DNA from: Asterella californica
Taxonomy: Eukaryota > Streptophyta > Marchantiopsida > Marchantiales > Aytoniaceae
DNA length: 64,000 nucleotides
NCBI GenBank assembly: GCA_036924285.1
Contig: JAYKYS010000006.1
Span: 25,270,001 to 25,334,000, forward strand
Reading direction: 5' to 3'
A program made the position numbers and the translations under genes. Each line of letters opens with the position of its first letter. Positions within the stretch are counted from its first letter, which is position 1. This document shows, in pieces, positions 1-10,260 of the stretch. A model generated the notes under the pieces. The model saw only the letters and a list, made by a program, of their open reading frames with translations. It ran no database searches and was not told the DNA's origin.

Positions 1-47
1 CAGAGCTGTTAAAGGAGTTCGAGAGACAATTCTCTCAACTACCTCGG

Positions 48-1139
48 GTGGACAAGCTAACCTTGGAGAGCTACAAGACGGAGCTGTTTCTTCAAGCTGC
101 GGATGAACCATGGCAGGAACAGTTGGAGCTACTTCTAGAGGATGGAGAGGAAGAAGAAGGGTTAACAAGAAATTGGGAGGTTGTGCATGAAGCTGTTGAG
201 CTTCTTGTCCGGAGACAGACAAGGGAAAGGGTTACAAGGTTGACATCTGTATCGTTGACTACCACACCAGTTCAGGTAGTATCTGAGGTTCAACTTCCAG
301 TTGTGGTTGTAGAGGAGAAGGATCCAACCATCGAGGACCTGCAGCAAACGATGCAAGATCTGCAAGCTAAGGTTACTAGGTTGGAGGATAAGGGATCATC
401 GACTAAGATGGAACTTGTACCCAAACCAGCTTGGGTACATCAGTGCGTATGGTGTGATGGTACTGACCATCAACAAGATGATTGCATCGACTTTGCAGAG
501 TCTTTGCAACGTGAGGTTATTTCTTGGGAGGATGGAAAGGTTGCATTCACAAGTACGGGTACTCTCCTTCAAGCCAACGTTGGTAAAGGAGGGATGAAGA
601 AGTTTGTGGATGATTACCTTGCGACACATGTAGTTGTAGCTATCGAAGCTACAAGTTATGATGTTAGGGTGGAGGAGATTGAGCATGATCTCCACAGAGA
701 TGATTTGGATGAGCACGTGGATCCAAGCGAGCTCAGGTTGGATACTACATCTATGATGCAGAGCGAGAAGAAGGGACAAGAAGAGACTTCTTCAAGGAAG
801 CAAGCTGGGGAGGATAAGGTTCAACAGGAAACTATTCTTCCTATACAGGCAATGGAGGACGATCCTTCACAACCGGAGGAGATGGTTGAGGTACAGATAG
901 CGAACGTGGGTGATCTGATTGCTGACAAACAACTACCAGATGCAGATATGACGACGATGGATGTGAAGGGAGGTTGGGAGGAGCGTATTCGAGATGCACA
1001 GGTTGGGTTCCTATCACGAGAGGTCTTGGGTGCAGCTACAAGGAGAGTCCATGATGTCATCATCAGCTTCATCAAGGACGGACATGCTGAGGGTGAGGGA
1101 GAGTGGACGGATGCTCTGGAGGCTACGGGTATAGGATGA
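48..1139 (+). CDS. Gag-like polyprotein of gypsy element A
   Basis: A 363-residue acidic ORF, probably only the C-terminal half of a longer gag because the reading frame may start before the window. It shows a coiled-coil-like stretch near residues 95-115 and one zinc knuckle of the CX2CX4HX4C type at about residues 133-146 (CVWCDGTDHQQDDC). The C-terminal segment around residues 310-345 (REVLGAATRRVHDVIISFIK) resembles the corresponding segment of the element B gag at 53.9 kb, the part that in plant gypsy proteins precedes the retropepsin. No protease follows; the ORF stops and non-coding DNA leads to the LTR. The product would be a nucleic-acid-binding capsid component. Identification as gag rests on the knuckle, on similarity to element B and on position before a 3' LTR. 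Confidence 0.7.
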   Translation: MDKLTLESYKTELFLQAADEPWQEQLELLLEDGEEEEGLTRNWEVVHEAVELLVRRQTRERVTRLTSVSLTTTPVQVVSEVQLPVVVVEEKDPTIEDLQQTMQDLQAKVTRLEDKGSSTKMELVPKPAWVHQCVWCDGTDHQQDDCIDFAESLQREVISWEDGKVAFTSTGTLLQANVGKGGMKKFVDDYLATHVVVAIEATSYDVRVEEIEHDLHRDDLDEHVDPSELRLDTTSMMQSEKKGQEETSSRKQAGEDKVQQETILPIQAMEDDPSQPEEMVEVQIANVGDLIADKQLPDADMTTMDVKGGWEERIRDAQVGFLSREVLGAATRRVHDVIISFIKDGHAEGEGEWTDALEATGIG

Positions 1140-1814
1140 TGGGTAAGGATGGCTTACAGGGGAAAAGCCATTGCTGAAGGTGATTTGTGTTGGGAAGATG
1201 ATGCTTGGGGGATTGTAAATAATTTCAGGAAGGTTGAGAGGATGATGCTTGGGAGGTTGTGAGGATTTTCAGAAGATGGATCAGGGAGGATGATGGTTGA
1301 GGAGGATATCATTGTACAGCGAGATAATTATGGTTGCGTTTGAGGATTCTGGTTGCAGCAGTGTGGTTCTTTTTTTTCCGAAAAATAAAAAAGAAGAGAG
1401 GATTACGTACAACGACATGTACATGCTTGAGGTTGAGGGTTACAGTCAAGATATGAGTGATGATTGGCAGGATGGGGGATGTCTACTACGACACTTGGGT
1501 CACAAACCTCGACGGTGAGGTTCTACATGACGAATGGAAGACATTCTATGGTATGATGGGTTATTCTTTCTATGTCTTCGCATATTGAAGATGTGTAGAT
1601 TTAGAGGGGGTGATTGGATGGAAGGTATGAGGTGAAAGTCGATGAGCATGGATCTAGGGAGGATCATGACAGGGTAGCAACTTCAAGATGACGATCGAGT
1701 TGCGGACTTGAGGATGAGGTTGAGAGATGGGAGGGAGGATAACAAGATGGGAATGATTGTGCGTGCCGGTCCACTCCTTGGTTGATATCTCTGGTGCATA
1801 CCGAAGGATGCACA

Positions 1815-1831
1815 GGTTTGGAGGGGGTGGA
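1815..1831 (+). promoter_or_regulatory. Polypurine tract of element A
   Basis: A G-rich run (gagggggtgga) sits directly before the LTR start TGTCGTGTCG, where plus-strand priming is expected. The same tract precedes the LTR of element B at 57274-57286. Confidence 0.7.
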
Positions 1832-1909
1832 TGTCGTGTCGTGGACCGGCTCCTGCCTGAAATTCAAACTTCGATGCTTGTCACTCCAAAGTCACTCATG
1901 AGAAGACAA

Positions 1910-2560
1910 GCTAGGCCTCAGCTTACGGGTTTTTGGCACCACTTCGGATCTTCGTTTTTATTGCACCAGTGGATAGAGCTCCTTGTCAGCTTTCCATATG
2001 CACTTTGTCTACTTCGTTTGGACGCCTAGTGGAGAAGTTACAGGACTCGAAAGATGGAGAAAATAAGCTAGGCCCCAGCTTACGAGTTTTTGGCACCACT
2101 TCGGATCTTCGTTTTTATCGCACTAGTGGATAGAGCTCCTTGTCAGCTTTCCATAGGCACTTCATCTACTTCATTTGGACGCCTAGTGGAAAAGTTACAA
2201 GACTCGAAAGATGGAGAAAATAAGCTAGGCCCCAGCTTACGAGTTTTTGGCACCACTTCGGATCTTCGTTTTTATCGCACTAGTGGATAGAGCTCCTTGT
2301 CAGCTTTCCATAGGCACTTCATCTACTTCATTTGGACGCCTAGTGGAAAAGTTACAAGACTCGAAAGATGGAGAAGACAAGCTAGGCCCTAGCTTACGGG
2401 CTTTTGGCGCAACTTCGGATCTTCACTTTCATCACATGGATGGGTAGAGCTCGTTGTCAGCTTTCCATGGGCATCTTGTTTATTTCGTTTGGACATCCAG
2501 AGAAGAAGTTATGCGATTCGAAAGAAGGTAAAATCAAGCTAGGCTCCTAGTTACTTGCTG
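1910..2560 (+). repeat. 157-bp tandem repeats inside LTR A
   Basis: The word GCTAGGCC (last copy GCTAGGCT) recurs at 1910, 2067, 2224, 2381 and 2538, exactly 157 bp apart, giving four full units and the start of a fifth. The middle two units are almost identical; the outer ones are diverged, the usual pattern of unequal exchange. LTR B has three units. Confidence 0.95.
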
Positions 2561-2681
2561 ACTGGGTATTTAGGGCTTCAGGCGTTATATCAAGGACGCA
2601 AGGGGCATGCTTCTTATTATTGAGGGTTGAACTTCGTACGTACAGACTGTAACAAGGGGGCTGCTTAAGGGGCTTGCTTGC

Positions 2682-3430
2682 ACCTGCGACCTGTCAGCGG
2701 ACGGTGCGGGAGATTTAGAAGTCCAATGCAAACGCGCAAGGCGTCGTTGGGTTCAGATCTATGCAGGCTACGCAATGGTTCAAACGGTTAGGGAAGAGAC
2801 GGATCGGGGAGTGCGTACTGAGTGAAATTGAGACGCAGGAAGCAGATTTGGAGTTTTCAGTTACCTGTGAAGGAGAGTTGGACCGTTCGGACCGTTCCGG
2901 AGTCCAAACTTGCTGTCCTTGGATCCAACGGGATCAGAACACCGAGTTCTACAGGAAATTGAAGACGATACCAGTTTTCATCGGGCAGTTTGGAAGTTTT
3001 GAGTGAAATTGGCTCGCAGGGAAGCGCTTACATCAGATTTTCGTTCACCTGCGACCTGAGGTTGGGCTGAACTTCGCGATCGGTGAGCCAAGCTCTTCGT
3101 TCTTGGTGCCTACGCCATCAGGGAGTCCTCATGTACGCATAGGAGAAGACTGTAAGTGAATTGGATTGTTGGTTTGGGTGTGGTGAGCGAATTTGAGCCG
3201 CATGGAGCCGATTTACGTCAGTGTTTGCAACCTGCGACCAAATTTCTTGCGTGGTTTTGCAAGGGGAACTCCAAACGAATTGTTTGGAGTCTTGTTGGGT
3301 TCAGGGTAGCTAGATCTATCTGCCAAGGAAGACGGATATCAGTTTAGGCGATCCGTTTGTGCGTGGTGTGCGGTTATAAGCACAGGGAGCAGTTTTTGAA
3401 GGTTCGGTCACCTGCGACCAAAAATCGGCG
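2682..3430 (+). repeat. Diverged 182-bp tandem repeats inside LTR A
   Basis: The decamer ACCTGCGACC occurs at 2682, 3047, 3230 and 3410, and a degraded form (ACCTGTGAAG) at 2863. Spacings are 181, 184, 183 and 180 bp. Between these anchors only short words such as gagtgaaatt, gcagg and agc recur, so the units are old. The same anchors recur with the same spacing in LTR B (57964-58694). Confidence 0.7.
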
Positions 3431-4006
3431 ATATCTCGACTATCAGGAGTCGGATCTGAATGTTTCTTGAGCCAACGAGGTCAAGGAAGAAGACCCTATC
3501 GACATCTGAAGTCCATTCAGCAAAAGGAGAAAGTTCCCAGATAGGTCTTTTTCGGTTCCTTCGCTACGGGTTTCATCTTTTTGAGTTCGTTAGGGACTTA
3601 GTTGGTTGTATACGGCTTGTGGTAGCTAGCCTTAGACAAGAGCTAGTGCGTGAATGTGGTTTGGACTTGGGTTTGGATCGTGTGATACTGTTGTGGCTCT
3701 GTTTGTTAGCAAAGAGAAGTTTCTCTTGCTTTGAGCTACGCTTCGGTGGTTTTGGGTCAGGGTTGTGATTCAAGGATTGCTTTTAGGGGCTTTTGAAGCA
3801 GGTTATAGACTGCTCTGGTCTGGTTCTCAGTTCTGTGCTCTCAGGAGAAAGAATCGACAGTGTACATACATTTGGAGTGTATATATCGCAGCGTTCGTTT
3901 TCGTGGTTGTTTTTCTCTGTCTCGTCTTTGTTTCAGCACACAACATCTCCACAGCCAGAAACCTCGTGTTTTCCTGGACATCCTTCACGCAATATCCGAC
4001 ACGACA

Positions 4007-5290
4007 ACGTGCCACGTGACGCAATGAGACGCGTCTTGTGATCTCATCTCTCTCCACATACAAGTATCGCTGTACTTGTATGTCTGCCTGCAATACTGCG
4101 GCCAAACGTGTGCTGATCCCTCCAAACAGCTCTAGCACACATACACCCTCCTTTGGATACTGCCATGCAATGGGAGTCGTATCCAACGGTGTTAAGGTCA
4201 CAGGACCAATAACAAGAACACCTCGATGTTCCTCTACTGACGGTACAAAGGCTTCACTCCAAGCCTGCTGCACCAACCGATCAGCATACTGCTGCAACTC
4301 TCCACTCGAACTCCAGAGTGGAACATCTAAAGCAGATGGTACTAATGTAGACATGATAGGCATGTCCTCCACCTCCTCAAAAATCGGAGTATCCTCTGCA
4401 TGGACATTACCCTCTAACAACTCGTCCGGCCAAGTGATGACCGAACTGAACCCAGCAACGGATGCCATCGTCTCTGATGTAGGTTCTGTTGTCCCAACTC
4501 TAGCATTGAACCGCACTGGTAAACGGCTCACTCGTCTCTCACCGGATTGCCAACCCGGTCTGTAAGATGCTGTCTCCGCCCAATAGTCGATCACGAACCC
4601 CATAGGGTATAATACAGCACCTCCAACCAATACATCATAAGACTCTGCGGCCGTAACGATAGCCTTGGTCCTCACCATGGAGCCATCCGTGGGATGATCT
4701 GATCGAACTCTCATCGTCAGCAACTCGCGTGTCATGTGTAGAGTTGTACCTCTTGATCCCCCTAGAGATGTCTGTAGCTGGAATGGACATCTCTCCACTT
4801 CGGACTTCCTCAGTCTCAAACCGATACACGCCGCCTTCCCCAACATCAACGGTTGGGCTCCAGAGTCTAACAACACTTTCTGTGGTCGATACACCTTCCC
4901 TGAAGGTGCCACCAAACAGAAGATACCACTTCTGTTGTCCAACAACACCACACTTGGTGCCAATCCAGCACGGTCAATTGCCGGTCTAGTTGGTAATTCA
5001 TCTAGTCTGACAGCCGCCGCTTGCCAAGTACCACTAGTAGCTGTCTTGATCTTCGACTCCATGGACACATCTACCGCCTCTTGCTGAACCACTTCAGCGC
5101 TAGAGGTAACCACATCTTTGGTCTCATTGAGCGTGGCTGCCAATTGGAACACTGGAGCCAAGCTGACTCCCAATGCCCTCATATCCGTGGTTGAAAATAG
5201 TGAGGCTCGCAAAACTACTGTAGCCGCCCCCCAACATCGAGTTCGACGTCGCATCCACAGACATCGAGGGTTGACTCGCATTATCTCCAC
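4007..5290 (-). pseudogene. Retropepsin plus N-terminal part of a DNMT3-like cytosine methyltransferase domain (element C pol)
   Basis: About 428 residues read open on the minus strand before the frame runs into LTR A. A retropepsin is clear: catalytic LLDSGAQ near 4851-4874, followed about 75 residues later by YDVLVGG. After a linker of some 150 residues comes VCVLELFGGIST at about 4104-4139, then IQVQRYLYVERDEITRRVSLRH. This matches the order of motifs I-II/III in C5 DNA methyltransferases, most like DNMT3 (motif I of LFxGIxTG type, then a V-x-x-Y...E strand). The LTR begins within a few codons of RRVSLRH, so the catalytic PC motif (motif IV) is not in the window. The frame differs from gag, so expression would need a frameshift. 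The methyltransferase assignment is from motifs only. Confidence 0.65.
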
Positions 5291-6977
5291 TCTTGGATGT
5301 CGATGCCTCCAACTCTACTGCACCATCGGTAGGCCGTTTAGGAACCATAGAAGTGGTCCTCAATGCATCTGATAGCATGAACGATTGAGGAAGTCTGACC
5401 TGTCTACCAGCCTCCCCGCGTTGTGGATCCAACTCCACTGACATACCTCGTGGTTCAGAGATACGTACTGCACTCCGAGTCACTGCCGCAGATGCCTCAA
5501 TCTGCGCCACACCAGCCGTGAAGTCGAAGTCATCTCCTTCTCCTCCATAAGACGTGGAAGCTTCTGTTCCACCAGATCTCCGCTGAGCCATAGCCATACT
5601 AGCTATCCTCTGCTCCAACTGCTCAATCCAAGCAGCCATACCTGCTTCTGACGTCGTAGCAGGCGGTGGACCAACTGGTCCTCTCCCAGGTGTTGGACCT
5701 CTACCTCCAGCTCGACCATCACAGCCTCCCTGAGCTCCTCCGCCTCGTCCACGATCAACCTTCTCTTGCCGTAGCTCAGGATGAAGATCAAAACAACGGT
5801 CACTACTGTGACCTGATCGCCCGCAATGCTCACACTGCCTAGGCACCGCTTAAGACGTCCCAGATGTCTCATAACCACCTCTCCTTTGTGGACAATCCTT
5901 CTGCTGATGAGGACCATCACAAGTCCAGCAAGGACCTGCTTGCTGCTGACTAGAGAAGGACGGCATGGGCTTCTGCCCACCAGATCCTCCAGCACCTCCA
6001 TCGGATCGCAAGTGTTCAACACGATCTTTATCACCACCACCACCACGCTGTTGCGTAGCCTGTGATCCTCGAGAAGAGGAGGTCGCCGCATGTGATGCGT
6101 CCTTGCTGAACCCAACAGTCACCACCCTCTCCTCTATCATGTTGAGCTCTATCCGCTCAGCCAAACTAAAGACAACCGGTAATGTCGGAGCGGTGTCTCT
6201 AAGGAGAGTGGCATCCCTGACTCTCCTACGCAGCTCCTGATCTAGTATCCCATACCAGAACTGGACTGCCTGTGCTTCTGTCACCTCTTGGGTAACGCTG
6301 ATCAACCGCCTCATGCGAGTAAACGCCTCGCGTAAGCTCTCTCCAGTCTTCCGCTGGAACTCCTGCAGACTCTTCAACTTGTCGGTCCGCACACCCTGAT
6401 AATTCTTCCTCAAACAGTGGAAGAACTGAACCACAGGGTTAAACTCTGGTGGTATCCCGCTCGCACTACCACCTGCTCCACTACTAGTGGACACACCGCT
6501 GGTAGTAGGGACTCCGTTACCCGTGGATGTATCACTACTACTGGCACCTGACCTTGTAGGTGCTACGCCTCACGAAACTGCACCAGTAGTGATAGAAACG
6601 TAGTTGGAAGACCAATGTTGTCTCCACAACTCAATCTCAACATCGTAGTCTCGTCTGAACTCGTGATAATCGTCCATCGGTGGTCCCTCCAAGTGCTGAA
6701 ACAAACCTTTTCACGCCATGAAAGGTGTGAACAATTGTGAGTTCCGCATCTGCTGCAGATCGCACCATCTGTCGAACTCCTGGATGAAGTCATCCAGCTC
6801 AATGATACCCATCGTACCTGAGTAACGTCGAGGTCTTTTCGTGGCCCCATAGATCTCGTCCATGTCCCACAACAACGATGTGGTGACACTAGACTCATCA
6901 CCAGAAAACACACTGTCTGCGTCTGACTCGTCCTCTAGAATAACCAACGGCAATGGTGTAGGTCGTCGGTACCTCAC
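5124..6977 (-). pseudogene. Gag of element C, one frame with three internal stops
   Basis: A single minus-strand frame runs from 6977 to 5124, broken by in-frame TGA at 6713-6711, TGA at 6572-6570 and TAA at 5852-5850. The N-terminal part is acidic. The middle (about 6440-6120) has the capsid-like pattern of gypsy gag (PEFNPVVQFF, then GESLREAFTRMRRLI). Two zinc knuckles follow: CWTCDGPHQQKDC (one residue short of the canonical spacing) before the TAA, and CEHCGRSGHSSDRC, a canonical CX2CX4HX4C, just after it. A Gly/Arg-rich stretch and a short coiled coil follow. The protease frame overlaps the gag end by about 160 bp. Two of the three stops are TGA, which fits C-to-T decay of CGA or TGG, but this is inference. 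Confidence 0.7.
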
Positions 6978-9170
6978 CCCACTCCGTGTATACCCACTGT
7001 CCGAGAAGTCCTCACCAGAACCTTCCGAGAACTCCGTGATGAAAGAATCTCACGGACACACTCTCTAACCGGAATGTCGAAATCCTCGTCACCATCGTAA
7101 TTACAACTTGCCTATCCCCGCTCTTACTGAGCTCACCTATCTCTTACTAGGACAGTCAAGTTGAGGGCAACCTGTACCTGCCATCACCACAAGCAGCCTC
7201 TCACGGTCTGTTGGTCGTCACTCCAACTACACCGTGAGAGAAATAAAGATAGTCTGACTGGTCATCACTCCAGCCTCACTACCGACAGCACACTAGAGTG
7301 AACTCACTTTGAAAATCAAACGCCAACACAAGCAAACGCGGCACACAAACAGAAAGCGGAATATGGAGGGGTTCCAACCACAAGAAGTCCAAATGATAAC
7401 CCTCCACACTCAAACATTCACATAAAGAGAAACCCAGTCCCACCCGGACTGACGCGTCTTCTTCGGTGACCACATGCACAATATATGGTCACCGACTGTC
7501 ATAACATGCACCTAAGGTCACTAACTAGATGTCTACACCTCTAATAGCTCCAAAAATATCAACGGGATAGCTCTACTTGCTCATCCAAGACAACTGCCAC
7601 CAACTGCCTCCATACGCGTCTTTACGGTACAGGCAAACATTAACACAACAACAGCTTCCTCCTAGTACTCTGGGGTCGTCCTACCACTCCTCTAGGAACG
7701 TGCGAGCAGGTCTCCTACTACCTTAAACCAGCCCCTAAGTACTTGCACGCATCCCTGTAAGACACCAAGAGCTATTGGTCTAGTGGTACAACCAAAGCTA
7801 AGACTACAGAGTTAAGCGTCCAAGTCCAGAAATAGTGTTGGGATGGGTGACCTACTGATTTTACACTTCCCACACAACTGAAACTTGGATACTTCTCTCA
7901 CGCACGCCAGCAAGCTGGCTTGCGGCGGGCGCGGGCTCAGGCTCAGGCTCTGCTCCGCCTCCGCACTCACGCACCTCTGTTCCTCGAAGCCTCTAAGTCT
8001 CTAAGCCTCTAAGCCTCTAAACGCCTCCTAACACGCACTCCACACCTCGACACTCCCGCTCACTCTCCGCTCCGCTTGGAGAAGAGTAGAACCCGGGCCA
8101 AACACGACAAAGAAGGATGAGTACGACGAAAAAACACCCGAAACAGCAACTCAGGGTCGAAATTGCACCAAATTGTCGAAATCAGCCAATTTGGAACTCG
8201 CAGACGAGATTTACATTAGATTTTGGCCAACCCGCGACCTTCTTCGGCTTGTAACTTCGTCGATCCTTCACCAAATCGAACGATTTTGGTTGCGTTGGAA
8301 TCGTCTTCCCGGCGCGCACCTACTGCACTCCTCAGATCCAAAGATTATCGACCCACGCCAACCTGACACTCGCCGACGCACTTCTGCTGATCTAAAACCT
8401 GTCACAAAACCTGTCACTAGAAATTTTGACTTCTCATAACTCAAAAACGGCTTGACCAAACTTCGTAAACCTTCGTGCACTAGGACCGTCTATCCAGCGC
8501 GCTTCCAACGAGCCCACATCGGCCTGACATTGTCGACTATTTCGTCTGCCACGTCCAAATGCGCACTTCAGTACGAAACAGGTCACTTCAACACATTCCG
8601 CGAAATTTCAGCAGCGCTTCCGCACTACCTCATCACCAAATCGACTGCGAACAAGTTCAGACGACACCCATCCACACAGCGATCGATCACAACATCAAAA
8701 CGAACCACTTCACGCACGTGCGCATCTGCAAATCGAAGATATCAACGATCTGTCAACTCCGGAGATACCACCGACAGCAATCTGCGACCTGAAATCCTTA
8801 AACCAAACCTCGCAATCCGAGTTCTTCAAGTGATAACAAGGTATGTACTCACTCCACCTGCCAACATGCACTAGACAATCACTACAGTCGAGCCAAATCC
8901 ACTCTGTGCTCGCAGAGAATCCAGATCTCACTCTCAAAACTACCCACCATAGCCAGGAGCTTGAAGGCTCAACTTGAAGAACTGAGGTCTCCAAGCTCCT
9001 ATCTGCGAAGTATACCCCTTGTGAGCACTCTCACCAACTTGTCCTAACGGTCTTACCGGGATCTGCCACTTCGCACTCTCAACCTAGCCGAGTTACCAAA
9101 CTGACGTGACATGAGATATCACACACTATGTAGAGATCTATCAGGAAATAAACCTTGTTGCTCATTCCCT
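6978..9170. other. Leader/LTR-like DNA right of element C, borders unresolved
   Basis: No convincing gene. The stretch probably holds the 5' leader and LTR of element C on the minus strand. 7988-8020 carries four near-copies of cctctaag. 8100-8880 is rich in wording typical of the gypsy LTRs here, including acccgcgacc at 8226 and ctgcgacctg at 8785, relatives of the 182-bp anchor in LTR A. Small ORFs in this stretch show no family resemblance. Confidence 0.35.
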
Positions 9171-9254
9171 AATCTGAATCGACCAGCCTCCGACCAATAC
9201 TATCAAAGAGGTAAGTTCATAAACTCCATCTTTCATTTGGAATGACCACACTTC

Positions 9255-9650
9255 ATGTTCAATGAAATATATGTTGTTCACACTATGAAACTCGCAGACT
9301 CGTCCACACACTTGGCTATGGTGCAGTTCTTGACTAGTAACATTATGTCGGCAAAAATGAGATTCTATACTCGAGCACGAGAGAACTATATGTCGGAGAC
9401 ATTCAATTCTATCATCAACAAATTTACTATGAAGAGAATCCATTATGCACGATCTCATGAGGCCCGCCTTGCTGCATGTTGTTTGGAGTGGAACGAGAAT
9501 ATCACACGTGAGCTCATAAAGATATTGCAACGCCGACCACAACACACTTGCTGTTCGACACAAGACGGCAACGACGCGCATATTACCACTGAGAACTCTA
9601 AGTGGAAGAGAGAACTCCGAGAACGGTTATTTGGTGTTCGGGACAATTGA
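9255..9650 (+). pseudogene. Transposase-like fragment
   Basis: A 131-residue ORF contains FYTRARENYMSETFNSIINK followed by KRIHYARSHEARLAACCLEWNENI-like sequence. This pattern (aromatic-T-R, ESFN/ETFN-S-I/V, K-R-I-x-F/Y-x-R-S, LDWN-like) is typical of the C-terminal part of large plant and animal transposase-derived proteins that often carry zinc-finger or THAP-type N-termini. The upstream domain is absent and nothing matching follows, so it is a relic. The family is recalled by pattern only, so the exact superfamily is uncertain. Confidence 0.4.
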
Positions 9651-9939
9651 GGTGGTAAGAATATTATATCATGCTTTATCACTTGTCATGATGGTCAACT
9701 CGTCCTACTTTTGATCTTGTATAAACTCATCATGGTACTTGAGTGTGTGCAGGAAATTACTCCACAATCTACTCAACCAGTATGAAATTCGGTTTCGATG
9801 ATGTCTCCACTATGATAGGAAACATACAGACGTAGCAGCTTAGTTGAAACTCTTTGGTAATCCAAACTTCATTGATTATCACAGTATTGCTCCCAAGACT
9901 AACTTGATTTCTGTTTCCTGAAACCGTTGATAGCACGAT

Positions 9940-10260
9940 CTTCATATCTTTTGTCTTTTATATACACTTTAGTGGATAAATTTGCGAAAGAAGAATATGA
10001 TTTCTTTCACAAATTATTTCCTGGCTTGCAAAATACTGGCCTGTTGATTATCTTCACTTCTTTTGTCTTTTATATTAGTGGATAAATAAGCAAAAATTGG
10101 ATATGGTTTTTTTCACAAATTATTTCCATGCTTGCAAAATACTGACCTGTTGATTATCTTCACTTCTTTTGTCTTTTATATTAGTGGATAAATAAGCGAA
10201 AATTGAATATGATTTCTTTCATAAATTATTTCTATGCTTGCAAAATACAGACCTGTTGAG
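9940..10260 (+). repeat. Three-copy tandem repeat of about 108 bp
   Basis: Units start at 9940, 10052 and 10158 (cttcatatctttt / cttcacttctttt) and each ends with gcttgcaaaatac-gacctgttga. The second and third units are nearly identical; the first is more diverged and longer. AT-rich, no coding potential seen. Confidence 0.9.

Larger units (their letters stand above)
1..4006 (+). mobile_element. Ty3/gypsy-like LTR element A, 3' portion (gag-only interior plus 3' LTR)
   Basis: The element enters from the left edge. It has a gag-like ORF (48-1139), about 700 bp without pol coding, a purine-rich tract and a 3' LTR ending at 4006. The stretch just before the LTR and the LTR itself match those of element B (57.1-59.3 kb), so both are one family. 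No protease, RT or integrase is seen between gag and LTR, so this copy looks like an internally deleted, non-autonomous derivative. Its right end lies inside a gypsy element of opposite orientation. The 5' LTR is outside the window. Confidence 0.8.
1832..4006 (+). repeat. 3' LTR of element A (2175 bp)
   Basis: The LTR begins TGTCGTGTCG and ends CGACACGACA, a perfect 10-bp terminal inverted repeat with TG...CA ends. It is collinear with 57287-59289. It contains four 157-bp tandem units near its 5' end, then five diverged units of about 182 bp, then a unique 3' part with a TATA-like stretch (gtgtatatatcgc, about 3878-3890). The LTR end falls inside the methyltransferase-like coding region of the - strand gypsy element, so it marks an insertion. 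Confidence 0.85.
4007..6977 (-). mobile_element. Ty3/gypsy-like element C with protease and DNMT-like domain, truncated
   Basis: On the minus strand this segment encodes gag (6977 to 5124), then in another frame an aspartic protease and the beginning of a C5-methyltransferase-like domain, cut at 4006 by the LTR of element A. No RT or integrase is visible because the rest of pol would lie beyond element A, outside the window. Leader and 5' LTR would lie right of 6977, but their borders could not be fixed. Confidence 0.75.

Noticed and set aside
1910..3430. CRISPR-like array
   Set aside because: Units are contiguous 157- and 182-bp tandem repeats in an LTR of a plant element, without spacers.
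3827..4006. Continuation of the element C pol ORF to 3827
   Set aside because: This part is LTR A sequence read backwards; it follows the LTR, not the methyltransferase.
8452..8874. 140-codon plus-strand ORF
   Set aside because: Falls in LTR-like DNA, Ser/Thr/Arg-rich text without domain pattern.
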